Source: Dyella sp. 2HG41-7
Lineage (GTDB): Bacteria > Pseudomonadota > Gammaproteobacteria > Xanthomonadales > Rhodanobacteraceae
DNA length: 64,000 bases
Assembly: GCF_021390675.1 (NCBI RefSeq)
Contig: NZ_JAJEJV010000004.1
Coordinates: forward strand, 1,302,001-1,366,000
Direction: 5' to 3'
Shown: one piece after another, positions 7,253 through 15,500 of the stretch
How the letters are laid out: every line of letters begins with the position of its first letter
Numbering within the stretch: the first letter of the stretch is position 1
Made by a program: the position numbers and the translations under genes
Notes under the pieces: model-generated
Databases searched by the model: none
Seen by the model: the letters and a program-made list of their open reading frames with translations, nothing else
What the model was told of the DNA's origin: nothing

Positions 7253-8856
7253 GCCGCACCTCCCGTCACGACACGCTGATGAAGTCGTGTGATGAGATCC
7301 AGCGCCGATGTCACCGCGCCTTCTTGCCACGCAGGCAAATACGACGCGTGTTCGCCTGCAAGCGCAATGCGGCCGTCGATCTGGCAAAGGTTCTCGTAAT
7401 GCTTGGCGCGCAAATCGTCCGACCATGCGGCGAAGCAGCCCATGGTGAACGGCGAGCGATGCCATGCCACGGCCACGCCGTTTTCGAATTCGGTTTTGTA
7501 TTGCGGGTGGATCTGCGCACCGTATTCCACCGCTCTGCGCACGCGTTCTTCGGGCGTCATCGCGGTGAATTCGTAAGCGGTCAAACCGTAGGCGTACATG
7601 CCGAGCAAGACGCCTTTTCCTTTGCTGTTGAAATCGTTGCTCGGGTAGCTAATCGTGTTGATCGGCAGATCCGTCGCGGTGACGCCGCCGTAGATATCGT
7701 CGTCTTCTTCCCAGAAGCGTCGCTTGAATTGCAAGCCCACTTTCACCGAGGCCGCGTAAGCTACCGCGCCGATTGCATCGGCCATCGGCGCGCTCACGTT
7801 CATCGGAATTTGGCTGAGAATCGAAAGCGGAATCGTGCAGATGCACCAGTCGGCTTGCGCCGTCGAGGTTTTGTCGGGATGGCGCGCATCGACATAGCTG
7901 ACCGTTACGCCGTGATCGTCCTGATGGATGGCGGTGACTTTGGCGTTATAGCGAATCACGCCTTCCAATTGATGCCCGAACGCTTCGCCGATGCGCCCCA
8001 TGCCACCAACCGGCTGCAGCAGCGTGGTTTGGAATTCGAAATTGTCGCCGTCGGTTAGACCTTCCCACAGATGCGAATTCAGTACGTCGTGCAGTTGCAG
8101 CGGTTGCGAATCCGTCGGCTTGGCCGAGAGACCGCCGCCGGGCGATTTGGCGTAGCCGCGTCGATTGCTGGCGCCGGGGCCTTGGATGTACGCATAATTT
8201 TTGTCGAGCGCGCCCCATTGGCGTAGCGATTCGAGCAGCAGTTCCTGATCTTCCTTGGTGATCTGCGCGTCGAGTTTGCTTTGTTGCGTCGCCTTGGCGA
8301 GCAGCTCGGCGATGTGACCGCGGTAATCGGCATTGATGGTGCGGAAACGTTGCGGCTTGCCGTCGAACGCTTTGGTGCTGTGCAGATACGCGTTGTGATT
8401 GACCTGCACGAACGGCTCCAACGGCACGTTCAGTTTTTTGCAGTAATCGAGCAAGCCGCGATGGTGATACGGAATGCGCCACGGGCCGGGATTGATGTAG
8501 AGCCCGCGATCGAATTGGCAATGTTGCGTGTAGCCGCCGAGTTCGGTGTACGTATCGCCGCCGCGCAACGTCCAGTTGCGGCCGCCGGGTCGATGGTTGT
8601 ATTCGAGTATTTGGACCTTGTAGCCAGCCTGGCGCAATTCGTACGCCGCGACCATGCCGGCCAGCCCTGCGCCCAAGATCACCACGGACGTTCCGCGCGG
8701 CGCGCCATGCAGAAGCGGCGTGCCTTTGTACGGCGATTCCGCGGCGAAGCCGAGGCGGCTCATCGCCTGATACATCGCCGCGCCGCCGGCGCTGACACCG
8801 ATCAGGCGCAGCAGTTCGCGGCGAGTCATGGAAAGTTGTGAAGCGTCCCCTTGCAT
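7249..8856 (-). CDS. Flavin monoamine oxidase / L-amino acid oxidase family protein, Tat-exported
   Basis: An FAD-dependent amine oxidase of about 535 residues. MTRRELLRLIG followed by a hydrophobic Gly/Ala stretch is a twin-arginine (Tat) signal, so the folded flavoprotein goes to the periplasm. VVILGAGLAGMVAAYELRQAG is the Rossmann dinucleotide site, followed by the PGGR motif typical of the family. The C-terminal GEHASYLPAWQEGAVTSALD is the conserved FAD-contacting end. The substrate is not evident. I chose the ATG at 8856 because GGGG lies 6-9 bases upstream; ATGs at 8868 and 8829 are alternatives, and open frame further upstream looks non-coding. It is coupled by a 4-base overlap to a cytochrome c gene, so the electron acceptor may be the cytochrome and not oxygen. 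Confidence 0.82.
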   Translation of the reverse strand: MQGDASQLSMTRRELLRLIGVSAGGAAMYQAMSRLGFAAESPYKGTPLLHGAPRGTSVVILGAGLAGMVAAYELRQAGYKVQILEYNHRPGGRNWTLRGGDTYTELGGYTQHCQFDRGLYINPGPWRIPYHHRGLLDYCKKLNVPLEPFVQVNHNAYLHSTKAFDGKPQRFRTINADYRGHIAELLAKATQQSKLDAQITKEDQELLLESLRQWGALDKNYAYIQGPGASNRRGYAKSPGGGLSAKPTDSQPLQLHDVLNSHLWEGLTDGDNFEFQTTLLQPVGGMGRIGEAFGHQLEGVIRYNAKVTAIHQDDHGVTVSYVDARHPDKTSTAQADWCICTIPLSILSQIPMNVSAPMADAIGAVAYAASVKVGLQFKRRFWEEDDDIYGGVTATDLPINTISYPSNDFNSKGKGVLLGMYAYGLTAYEFTAMTPEERVRRAVEYGAQIHPQYKTEFENGVAVAWHRSPFTMGCFAAWSDDLRAKHYENLCQIDGRIALAGEHASYLPAWQEGAVTSALDLITRLHQRVVTGGAA

Positions 8857-8942
8857 CGTGAGCCCCATCGTCGACTGATCGCCAGCACAACGCATCTTAC
8901 GCGCAGGTGACAGTGACATAAGGCATGCATCGACTTCTGATT

Positions 8943-8964
8943 CCTCTCCCCGTCGGGGAGAGGG
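8943..8964. repeat. Palindromic repeat (CTCTCCCC-GGGGAGAG family)
   Basis: CCTCTCCCCGTCGGGGAGAG forms a near-perfect hairpin with a 3-base loop. It lies 9 bp after the stop codon of the GNAT gene. It is one member of a family found about eleven times in this window, mostly just after stop codons. Confidence 0.75.
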
Positions 8965-8972
8965 AGAAAGGC

Positions 8973-9446
8973 TCAATGCACCGGCTTGGCCATCCGCAGC
9001 AGATCGAGGTTGTAGCCCGCCGCTTCGTACAACGCCCGTGCGCGCTCGTTGCCGGGAAACACGGCGAGCGTCACGAGCTGGCATTGGTGTTCGCGCGCCC
9101 ACGCCTCGGCGTGTTCGATCAGCGCCTTGCCCACGCCCTGGCCCTCATGACGCGGCGCAACGGCCAGATCGGAAATATGGCAATTGGTGCGCCCGGTGAA
9201 GAAATCCTGCGTCTTTTGCAGATGCACGAAGCCGACCCGCTCGCCGTCGTCGTTTTCGGCGACAAAGACGAAGCTGTTGGTCGGTTGGTCATCCAGCTGG
9301 TGGCTGAGGTCCTTGCGGATGCCTTCGATGCATTCGTGTCGCTTGCGCCAGGAAGGCAGCGTGAAATCCACGAAGCGCGGAACGAGGCCGAGAATGAAGT
9401 CGTCGTCATCCTCGGCCAGACGAATAAGAAAGTTGCTGTCGCTCAT
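8973..9446 (-). CDS. GNAT-family N-acetyltransferase
   Basis: A 157-residue protein starting MSDSNFLIRLAEDDDDFILG. Residues 85-125 carry the acetyl-CoA binding core: ISDLAVAPRHEGQGVGKALI (R/Q-x-x-G-x-G/A signature), followed by the LVTLAVFPGNERARALYEAA motif of small-molecule or protein acetyltransferases. The family transfers acetyl from acetyl-CoA to an amine; the substrate cannot be predicted. The frame is open to a TTG at 9494, but the first part looks non-coding and the ATG at 9446 gives the normal family length. It is a single gene between two copies of the palindromic repeat (8943 and 9543). Confidence 0.85.
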   Translation of the reverse strand: MSDSNFLIRLAEDDDDFILGLVPRFVDFTLPSWRKRHECIEGIRKDLSHQLDDQPTNSFVFVAENDDGERVGFVHLQKTQDFFTGRTNCHISDLAVAPRHEGQGVGKALIEHAEAWAREHQCQLVTLAVFPGNERARALYEAAGYNLDLLRMAKPVH

Positions 9447-9542
9447 TGCGTCGAGCCGGTCGATTTGAACGGGTAGGGTCGGTTCTACACCCAACAGGGT
9501 TGCGGGTGGAAGTCCCTTTGGCTGATGACGCGCGACGTATGT

Positions 9543-9564
9543 CCCTCTCCCCGTAGGGAGAGGG
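9543..9564. repeat. Palindromic repeat (CCCTCTCCC family)
   Basis: CCCTCTCCC (9543-9551) and GGGAGAGGG (9556-9564) form a hairpin 13 bp after the stop codon of the CocE-type hydrolase, where it may act in 3'-end formation or mRNA protection. Confidence 0.72.
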
Positions 9565-9577
9565 AGCCTTTGCGAGC

Positions 9578-11554
9578 TTAGCCGCCGATGACCGGCAGCG
9601 AGATGTAACTTGCCTGATCCGCCGAGCGATAGATGCGCTGCGTGGCCTTTTGATAGTCGCCGGGCTTGGCCCAGAAGATGTTCGGCACGAAGGTCTGCGG
9701 GTTGCGGTCGTACAGCGGGAACCAGCTCGATTGCACCTGCACCATCACGCGATGTCCGGGCAGGAATACGTGATTGGCGGCGGGCAGATCGAATTTATAT
9801 GTCAGCGCCTGATTCGCGGCGAGCGGCTTGGGGTTGTCGAACCCTTCGCGATAGCGCCCGCGGAAAATATCCATCGATACGCCCAGTTGAAAGCCGCCCA
9901 TCGCCGGCTGTTCGGCCACCTGATCGGGGTACACGTCGATCAATTTCACGACCCAGTCGCTGTCCGTTCCGCTGGTGGAAGCCACTAGATGCACCACGGG
10001 CGCGCCGGCGATCGTCAACGGCTGCGTGAGCACATCCGATACATAGGTGACGACGTCCGTGCGGCCGGAGGCTTCACGCTGATCGTCCACCAGCCATTCC
10101 GACCAGGTCAGGCCGTTGTCGTAACCCATTGGCTGGATCGGACGCGCGCGGAACGGCACGGGATGCGCCGGATCGGAGACGTATTCGTCGTACGCGCCGC
10201 TGCCGGTCGGCGCATTGAAGCCGAGTTTCTGGTCCGCCTGCAGATACAGCGGACGGCTCTTCGCCTTGCAACCTTCATCGCAGGCGAGCGGCCAGTGACT
10301 CAAGCGCTGCCACTGATTGCTGCCGGTTTGATACGCGGTGACCGCTGCGAGATCCGCCTTCGGCGCGCCATCTTTCAGATATTGCGCAAGATACGGACGC
10401 AGAATGTGTTCGCGGAAATATTTGCCGGTGTCGCTGCCGAAACGAATCGCGCCGAGTGAACTGGCTTCATCGATTTCCTGGCCGTGATGCCACGGACCCA
10501 TCACCAGTTTCACCATGTCGCCGTTTTTGTCTTTCGGCTTGATCGCGCGATAGACAGCCAACGCGCCGTAGATGTCCTCCTGATCCCACAAACTGTGCAC
10601 CAGCATCACCGGCACTTTCAGCGGCTGTCCGGCGAGCAGCTTGTCGACGGCCTGATCGCTCCAGAACGAATCGTACGCAGGGTGCGCGATCACTTTGTTC
10701 CAGAAGCCAATCTGCTCCATGCCGTATGCGCGACCGAGTTCGCCGGCCGAGACGTAATGCATAAAGAGGTCGTATTCGTCGTGATAGTTCGTCCACCACT
10801 TGAAGCTGTTGTCGCGACTGGCGGTCTGCTCGTAGATGTAAGACATATTCTGCTGGCGGAATGCGCCGTTGTGGAACCAGTCGTCGCCCATCCAGCCGTC
10901 CACCATCGGATTCATCGGCACCGCCACTTTCAGTGCCGGATGCGGATTGACGATCGACATCAGCGGTTCGAAACCGTCATAGGAAATGCCGATGGTGCCG
11001 ACCTTGCCGTTCGACTCGGGCACGTTCTTCACCAGCCAGTCGATGGTGTCGTAGGTGTCGGTCGCATCGTCGACGGGCGTGGGATTGAGCGGGCCGTGCA
11101 CGGGCCGGTTCATGACGTAATCGCCGTCGGAGCCGTATTTGCCGCGGATGTCTTGAATCACGCGAATATAGCCATCTTCCACGATCACGTCGGCGGCGTT
11201 GTCGTAGCCTTCCAGCATCGGTTCGAGATGACCGCTCATCACGTGATGCGTGAGTTCTTTCGCATCGTAAGGCGTGCGCGTCATAACGATGCCGGCGTGA
11301 TGCGCGCCCTTCGGTATAAGAATCACGGTGTTGAGCTTGACGCCGTCGCGCATCGGAATTTTTACGTCGCGCTCGATGTAGTCCAAGCCATCGGTGGCCG
11401 GCTTGAAGTTGGCGGGCGTTTCGCTGGGATAGTTGGGGTATTGCTGCGCCGGCGTATCGTCCATGGCCAATGCGGCGCCGCTCAGACTAAGCAGCAAAGC
11501 AAGCAACGCGGGTTTTGCTCCGCGCAAAGCAATCGCGGTACGACTGGACTTCAT
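9578..11554 (-). CDS. CocE/NonD family hydrolase (X-Pro dipeptidyl-peptidase S15-like), secreted
   Basis: A 658-residue protein. The first ~30 residues form a signal peptide ending in SLSGAALAMDD. An alpha/beta-hydrolase domain follows, with the nucleophile motif GISYDG (Ser in GxSYxG, context KVGTIGISYDGFEPLMSIV) and the family's early RDGVKLNTVILIPKG and TRTPYDAK motifs. The C-terminal third is the beta-jelly-roll domain of X-Pro dipeptidyl peptidases, cocaine esterase and glutaryl-7-ACA acylases. It probably hydrolyses amide or ester bonds in the periplasm; the substrate is unknown. A GGGGAG ribosome binding site precedes the ATG at 11554. It is transcribed alone, with a palindromic repeat 13 bp after the stop. 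Confidence 0.88.
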   Translation of the reverse strand: MKSSRTAIALRGAKPALLALLLSLSGAALAMDDTPAQQYPNYPSETPANFKPATDGLDYIERDVKIPMRDGVKLNTVILIPKGAHHAGIVMTRTPYDAKELTHHVMSGHLEPMLEGYDNAADVIVEDGYIRVIQDIRGKYGSDGDYVMNRPVHGPLNPTPVDDATDTYDTIDWLVKNVPESNGKVGTIGISYDGFEPLMSIVNPHPALKVAVPMNPMVDGWMGDDWFHNGAFRQQNMSYIYEQTASRDNSFKWWTNYHDEYDLFMHYVSAGELGRAYGMEQIGFWNKVIAHPAYDSFWSDQAVDKLLAGQPLKVPVMLVHSLWDQEDIYGALAVYRAIKPKDKNGDMVKLVMGPWHHGQEIDEASSLGAIRFGSDTGKYFREHILRPYLAQYLKDGAPKADLAAVTAYQTGSNQWQRLSHWPLACDEGCKAKSRPLYLQADQKLGFNAPTGSGAYDEYVSDPAHPVPFRARPIQPMGYDNGLTWSEWLVDDQREASGRTDVVTYVSDVLTQPLTIAGAPVVHLVASTSGTDSDWVVKLIDVYPDQVAEQPAMGGFQLGVSMDIFRGRYREGFDNPKPLAANQALTYKFDLPAANHVFLPGHRVMVQVQSSWFPLYDRNPQTFVPNIFWAKPGDYQKATQRIYRSADQASYISLPVIGG

Positions 11555-11670
11555 GGTGGCTCCCCGTTGGATAAGCCTGGGTAGCCTAGCCTTAATCGAC
11601 GCGGGTTGGCATGTGGCGCTGCCGTATGCCGTTAGCGAGAGCGGCGTCGGTGTCGTGGAGACAAAATAAA

Positions 11671-11697
11671 AACGCCCGGATGATCCGGGCGTTTTTG
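11671..11697. terminator. Bidirectional rho-independent terminator
   Basis: CGCCCGGA (11673-11680), loop TGA, TCCGGGCG (11684-11691), with AAAAA before and TTTTT after, so it works in both directions. On the minus strand it ends the acyl-CoA dehydrogenase operon, whose stop is at 11714. Confidence 0.9.
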
Positions 11698-11713
11698 TAT
11701 CGTCGATGAAGCT

Positions 11714-13489
11714 TTACACCAACGCGGGAAGACTATCGATGCCAGCCTCGATCGCTGCTTTGTGCATTTGCGTGCGTGGCAGGATGCGTGCGAAATAGAA
11801 CGCAGCCGTGTCGCGTTTGGCCTGCTTGAACGATGCCTGCTGCGAACTCTTCGCACTCGCCGCTACGGCGCGCGCCCAGAAATAGGCAAGCGTGATGTAG
11901 CCGCTGTAGTAGAGGTAATCGTTGGCTGCGGCGCCCAGTTCTTCCGGATTGGTTTGAATGCGCTGCGCGAGTTTGAGCGTAAGCTCGCCCCATTCCTTCG
12001 CCATCACGCCGAGCGGGCCGATAAACGGACGCATGGCGTCGTCGGTCGCATGTTGCTTGCAGAACGCACCGATCTCGGCGAGGAAATGCTGCAGGCCCAC
12101 GCCTTTGAGTTGCAGAATTTTGCGCCCGAGCAAATCGGCGGCCTGGATGCCAGTGGTGCCTTCGTACAGCGTGATGATGCGCGCGTCGCGCACGAATTGC
12201 TCCACACCGTTTTCCACGATAAAGCCGTGGCCGCCGTAAACCTGCAACGCTTCCTTGGTGCATTCCTGCGCGAGTTCGGTGACCACGCCCTTGGCGATCG
12301 GAATCAGGAAGGCGAGCAACTCGCTGGCCTTCTGACGCGACGCTTCATCGGCGCCGCGCGCTTCGATATCGGTTTGCAATGCGGCGTACAACAACAGCAT
12401 GCGCGAGCCTTCCACCAACGCGCGTTGCGTCAGCAGCATGCGGCGTACGTCCGGCTGAACCAGCAGATTGTCGGCGGGTTTGTCGGGGAATTTTGCGCCG
12501 GACAGCGCGCGGGACTGCAAACGCTCGCGCGCGTAGTTGAGGCTGTTCTGCCACGCGCGCTCGGACAACGCCAAACCTTGCACGCCGACCGACAGGCGCG
12601 CCGCATTCATCATGGTGAACATCGCCGCCAAACCTTTGTTCGGTTGGCCGATCAAATAACCTTCGGCGTCGTCGAAATTCATCACGCAGGTGGCCGAGCC
12701 GCGGATGCCCATCTTGTGTTCGATGGCGCCGGCGTAGGCGTTATTGCGCTCGCCAGGCGTGCCGTCCGCCTTCACTTTGAATTTGGGGACGATAAACATC
12801 GAGATGCCGCGACTGCCGGCCGGCGCGTCGGGCAAGCGCGCCAACACGAGATGGATGATGTTTTCGGCGAGATCGTGCTCGCCCGCGCTGATAAAGATCT
12901 TGGTGCCGGTGATGTGGTAGCTGCCGTCCGCGCCCGGTTCGGCGCGCGTTTTGAGCAAGCCAAGATCTGAGCCGGCCTGCGGCTCGGTCAGGCACATGGT
13001 GCCGGTCCATTGGCCGGCGACGATGGGTTTGAGATAGGTGTGTTTCTGTTCGTCCGTGCCGTGCAGTTCCAGCGCGTGGCAGGCGCCTTCCGACAGCAGC
13101 GGGTACAGACTCCATGACAGATTGCCCGACTGGAACAGTTCGGTGGTGGCGATGCCCAACACCGACGGCAACGCCTGGCCGCCGAAATCTTCGGCCATGG
13201 TGAGGCCGGCCCAGCCGCCTTCCGCGAATTGCTTGAACGCTTCCTTGAAACCCTTCGGCGTAGTGACGGTGCGCGTGGCTTTGTCGAAATGACAGCCTTC
13301 TTCGTCGCCCGGCGCGTTGGTGGGTGCGAGCACCTGTTCGCTCAAGCGGCCGGCCTCTTCCAGCACAGCGTCGAGCAGGTCGCGGGTGTGACCGTCGCCG
13401 CTTTGCAGTTGGGTAAGAACCGCTTCGGCGCCCAATACGTCGAAGAGGGCGAAGCGCTGGTCGTCAAGCGGGGCCTTGTAGAGCGTCAT
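11714..13489 (-). CDS. Acyl-CoA dehydrogenase (long, DmdC-like form)
   Basis: A 591-residue FAD enzyme that oxidises acyl-CoA to trans-2-enoyl-CoA. The N-terminal domain has GQALPSVLGIATTELF. The middle domain has the FAD/substrate signature MCLTEPQAGSDLG and MGIRGSATCVMNFDDAEGYL. The C-terminal helical domain has LYEGTTGIQA, whose Glu (about residue 443) aligns with the catalytic base. A further C-terminal extension matches the ~590-residue acyl-CoA dehydrogenases related to DmdC. The exact chain-length preference is unknown. AAGGAT precedes the ATG. It follows a lipoprotein gene by 23 bp, and both sit behind a PsrA-like operator, which fits a fatty-acid degradation role. Confidence 0.92.
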   Translation of the reverse strand: MTLYKAPLDDQRFALFDVLGAEAVLTQLQSGDGHTRDLLDAVLEEAGRLSEQVLAPTNAPGDEEGCHFDKATRTVTTPKGFKEAFKQFAEGGWAGLTMAEDFGGQALPSVLGIATTELFQSGNLSWSLYPLLSEGACHALELHGTDEQKHTYLKPIVAGQWTGTMCLTEPQAGSDLGLLKTRAEPGADGSYHITGTKIFISAGEHDLAENIIHLVLARLPDAPAGSRGISMFIVPKFKVKADGTPGERNNAYAGAIEHKMGIRGSATCVMNFDDAEGYLIGQPNKGLAAMFTMMNAARLSVGVQGLALSERAWQNSLNYARERLQSRALSGAKFPDKPADNLLVQPDVRRMLLTQRALVEGSRMLLLYAALQTDIEARGADEASRQKASELLAFLIPIAKGVVTELAQECTKEALQVYGGHGFIVENGVEQFVRDARIITLYEGTTGIQAADLLGRKILQLKGVGLQHFLAEIGAFCKQHATDDAMRPFIGPLGVMAKEWGELTLKLAQRIQTNPEELGAAANDYLYYSGYITLAYFWARAVAASAKSSQQASFKQAKRDTAAFYFARILPRTQMHKAAIEAGIDSLPALV

Positions 13490-13512
13490 GGCGGAATCCT
13501 TCGAAGTGCGGA

Positions 13513-14010
13513 CTAGCGAAAAGTGTTGGGCACGCCGGGTACCGGCGAAAGAAAGGAATTGCTGGTGAACGGAAAATCGCGCGGGTTCTTGTTGTCCGGG
13601 TGGTCTTCCAGATTAGGCGCGCAATGCACCACGCCCCGGAGCGTGTAGGGCAGCTGCCCGGCGCTTCCTTTGCCGGCGATGGCTTGCAGCGCCTGGCTCA
13701 TGGCGGGAGTCGGCAGCACCTCCACCTGCACCACATCGCCCGCGAACGACGGCACATCCAGGTCGAACGCGGCGTGCACGCGCACTGGAATCCCTTGCGC
13801 GATATCCATCTGGCCTTCGATCGATTGGTAATTCATGCCGGTGTAGCTGTTGTTCTGAAAGCGCACGGTGAGCTGCCAGGCGCCATCGGGCTGCACGCGC
13901 ATTTGCTGGATGGTGATCGTGGGCGGAAACACGCTCTGCCGCTGCGGGCCGCAGGCGGAGAGCAGGGTAGCGAAGGCGACAAGGGCCAATCCGTGGAGCA
14001 GTCGTTTCAT
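13513..14010 (-). CDS. Predicted lipoprotein of unknown function
   Basis: A 165-residue protein with a signal peptide and lipobox (ATLLSACG), so it should be acylated at Cys20 and anchored to the inner or outer membrane. Residues 35-120 are beta-rich (QMRVQPDGAWQLTVRFQNNS, later VRVHAAFDLDVPSFAGD) and recall LEA14-like/FN3-like lipoproteins, but I cannot name the family with confidence. GAGG lies 8-11 bases before the ATG. It is the first gene of the operon with the acyl-CoA dehydrogenase. The pairing suggests a link to lipid metabolism, but nothing in the protein proves this. Confidence 0.75.
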   Translation of the reverse strand: MKRLLHGLALVAFATLLSACGPQRQSVFPPTITIQQMRVQPDGAWQLTVRFQNNSYTGMNYQSIEGQMDIAQGIPVRVHAAFDLDVPSFAGDVVQVEVLPTPAMSQALQAIAGKGSAGQLPYTLRGVVHCAPNLEDHPDNKNPRDFPFTSNSFLSPVPGVPNTFR

Positions 14011-14019
14011 GGAAGTACC

Positions 14020-14040
14020 TCAAACGATTGTTTGAATATA
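14020..14040 (-). promoter_or_regulatory. -10 element and PsrA-like operator of the lipoprotein/acyl-CoA dehydrogenase operon
   Basis: TCAAACGATTGTTTGA (14020-14035) is a perfect dyad with 6-base arms. Its core CAAAC-N4-GTTTG fits the G/CAAAC-N4-GTTTG/C box described for the TetR-family fatty-acid regulator PsrA in gammaproteobacteria. On the minus strand TATATT (14040-14035), a good -10 hexamer, abuts it, so a bound repressor would cover the transcription start. The -35 is weak. The site is 10 bp upstream of the lipoprotein ATG. Confidence 0.55.
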
Positions 14041-14182
14041 GCAGGGAATCGGGCGGGTGAAATGGGTGTCCGCACTACGGGAAACGTTTGAAACGAAAAG
14101 AGTTGTACCAAACGATGGCGGCGAGATGACGGGGCGTCGTTTTGTTCGCGATGACGCGCACGGTGCGATTCTCGTCTCGAGT

Positions 14183-14214
14183 TGCTCCCTCCCCTGCGCG
14201 CAGGAGAGGGAGCA
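14183..14214. repeat. Palindromic repeat in the 14011-14324 gap
   Basis: TGCTCCCT and AGGGAGCA arms with an inner GC-rich stem around CGCG. It is a variant of the CTCTCCCC/GGGGAGAG family. It lies between divergent genes, the lipoprotein on the minus strand and the SET gene on the plus strand. Apart from this repeat and the operator at 14020, I see nothing else in the 314-bp gap. Confidence 0.6.
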
Positions 14215-14324
14215 CATCGCGCTTCGTTATTGGTGTTCGATAGCTATGGCGCGGTTCCCATCGTCACACAGAGCGGGCATCATTAGCGGTTGCACTCCTT
14301 GTCTTTCTCAAATTCCGGATATCC

Positions 14325-14801
14325 ATGTCCCCTCGCATTGCAGCTCGCCGCTCACCTATCCACGGCAATGGCGTATTTGCCGTCGCGCCCATCAAGAAGG
14401 GCGAGGAAATCATCGAATACAAAGGCACGTTGATGACCCATGACGACGCCGACGCCATGTACGGCGACGGTGGCGAAACGGGACACACGTTCCTGTTCAC
14501 GCTCAACGACGAATACATCATCGACGCCAACCGCAAGGGCAACAAGGCGCGCTGGATCAATCACAGCTGCACGCCCAATTGCCAAGCCTTCGTGCTGGAA
14601 GCCGAAAGCGGCGATCTGCGCAAAGACAGGGTCGTGATCGAAGCCAAGCGCAACATCAAGCCGGGCGAAGAATTGACCTACGACTACGGCATCGTGCTGG
14701 AAGTGCCGCACACCGCGCGCCTCAAAAAGAAATGGGTGTGCCTGTGCGGTTCGCCCAAGTGCACGGGCACTTTGCTCAAGCCCAAGCGCGGCAAAGCCTG
14801 A
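14325..14801 (+). CDS. SET domain protein-lysine methyltransferase
   Basis: A 158-residue protein that is essentially one SET domain. It has the N-terminal GNGVFAVAPIKKGEEIIEYKG, the cofactor/knot motif RWINHSCTPNC (residues ~74-84), ELTYDYG, and a post-SET CLCGSPKCTGTLL with three cysteines that, together with the NHSC cysteine, would bind zinc. SET enzymes use S-adenosylmethionine to methylate lysine. Bacterial members are scattered and their substrates mostly unknown; chromatin-associated or ribosomal proteins are possible targets. All catalytic elements appear intact. It is transcribed alone, with a terminator at 14808-14846. The Shine-Dalgarno sequence is weak. Confidence 0.9.
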   Translation: MSPRIAARRSPIHGNGVFAVAPIKKGEEIIEYKGTLMTHDDADAMYGDGGETGHTFLFTLNDEYIIDANRKGNKARWINHSCTPNCQAFVLEAESGDLRKDRVVIEAKRNIKPGEELTYDYGIVLEVPHTARLKKKWVCLCGSPKCTGTLLKPKRGKA

Positions 14802-14807
14802 AAACAG

Positions 14808-14846
14808 AAGGCGACAGCGTAGTAACGCTGCCGCCTTTGTTTTTTC
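14808..14846 (+). terminator. Rho-independent terminator after the SET gene
   Basis: A 13-base stem with one mismatch (AAGGCGACAGCGT paired with ACGCTGCCGCCTT, loop AGTA) is followed by TTGTTTTTT. It starts 7 bp after the SET stop codon. It also separates this gene from the convergent Gre-like gene. Confidence 0.85.
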
Positions 14847-14857
14847 GGTCGCCGTGT

Positions 14858-15355
14858 TTACAAATACGCGATGGCGACCACTTCGATCGTGACATCGCCC
14901 GCAGGCCGCTGCCAGCGCACCTCGTCGCCCACGCGTGCGCCAAGCAGCGCGGTCGCCAACGGCGACACATAGCTCACCAAGCCGTGCTCGGCGTCGGATT
15001 CGTCTTCGCCGACGATCTGCCAACGTTGTTCGCCTTCGTCGGTATCCACGGTGACGGTGGCGCCGAACGCGACGCGATCGTGCGGTTGCTTGGCCAGATC
15101 CACTTCAATGGCGTTGGCGACGCGCGCGCTTAAATAGCGCAATTCGCGCTCGAGCGCCGCGCGTTCGCTTTGTTGCGACAACGCATCTTGTTCGCTGGTT
15201 TTCATGGCGTCCAGGCGCGCGGCGACGGCCGCCATTCGCCCGCGCAATGCGCCAAGGCCGCGCGGCGTCACATAGTTGGGATGCGTGCTTTGCGGCAGTT
15301 CGGGCAATACCTCGGGGGTATCGCCGTCGTCGTCTTTTACGAAGGCTCGGCTCAT
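14858..15355 (-). CDS. GreA/GreB family transcription elongation factor-like protein
   Basis: A 165-residue protein. Residues 28-85 form the N-terminal coiled coil (YVTPRGLGALRGRMAAVAAR to LERELRYLSARVANA), and residues 88-165 the FKBP-like C-terminal domain (VAFGATVTVDTDEGEQRWQI, SPLATALLGARVGDEVRW). Gre factors enter the RNA polymerase secondary channel and stimulate transcript cleavage in stalled complexes. The acidic coiled-coil tip normally needs Asp/Glu residues; here the tip reads around KTSEQDAL, so cleavage activity is not certain. AAAGGAGG lies upstream of the ATG. It is 146 bp downstream of the EF-G-like gene on the same strand. Confidence 0.85.
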   Translation of the reverse strand: MSRAFVKDDDGDTPEVLPELPQSTHPNYVTPRGLGALRGRMAAVAARLDAMKTSEQDALSQQSERAALERELRYLSARVANAIEVDLAKQPHDRVAFGATVTVDTDEGEQRWQIVGEDESDAEHGLVSYVSPLATALLGARVGDEVRWQRPAGDVTIEVVAIAYL

Positions 15356-15449
15356 GCGGCCCTCCTTTCTGCGTGTATCGAAAAACCACTCGACGCTAGC
15401 GTGATGCGTACGCGGTGGATCGGTTAATTAAGCACATTGGGATCAGGCC

Positions 15450-15469
15450 GGGCGACTGCAACGTCGCCC
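15450..15469 (-). terminator. Hairpin after the EF-G-like gene
   Basis: GGGCGAC (15450-15456), loop TGCAAC, GTCGCCC (15463-15469), about 30 bp after the stop of the EF-G-like gene. No T-tract follows, so it may be a weak or rho-assisted terminator. Confidence 0.4.
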
Positions 15470-15500
15470 AGCCATTCGGTTCATGAATGCGAGGGCGACG

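Noticed and set aside
8943-9564. GNAT gene as a mobile cassette between two palindromic repeats
   Set aside because: The repeats are common after stop codons throughout the window and no target duplication or integrase is present.
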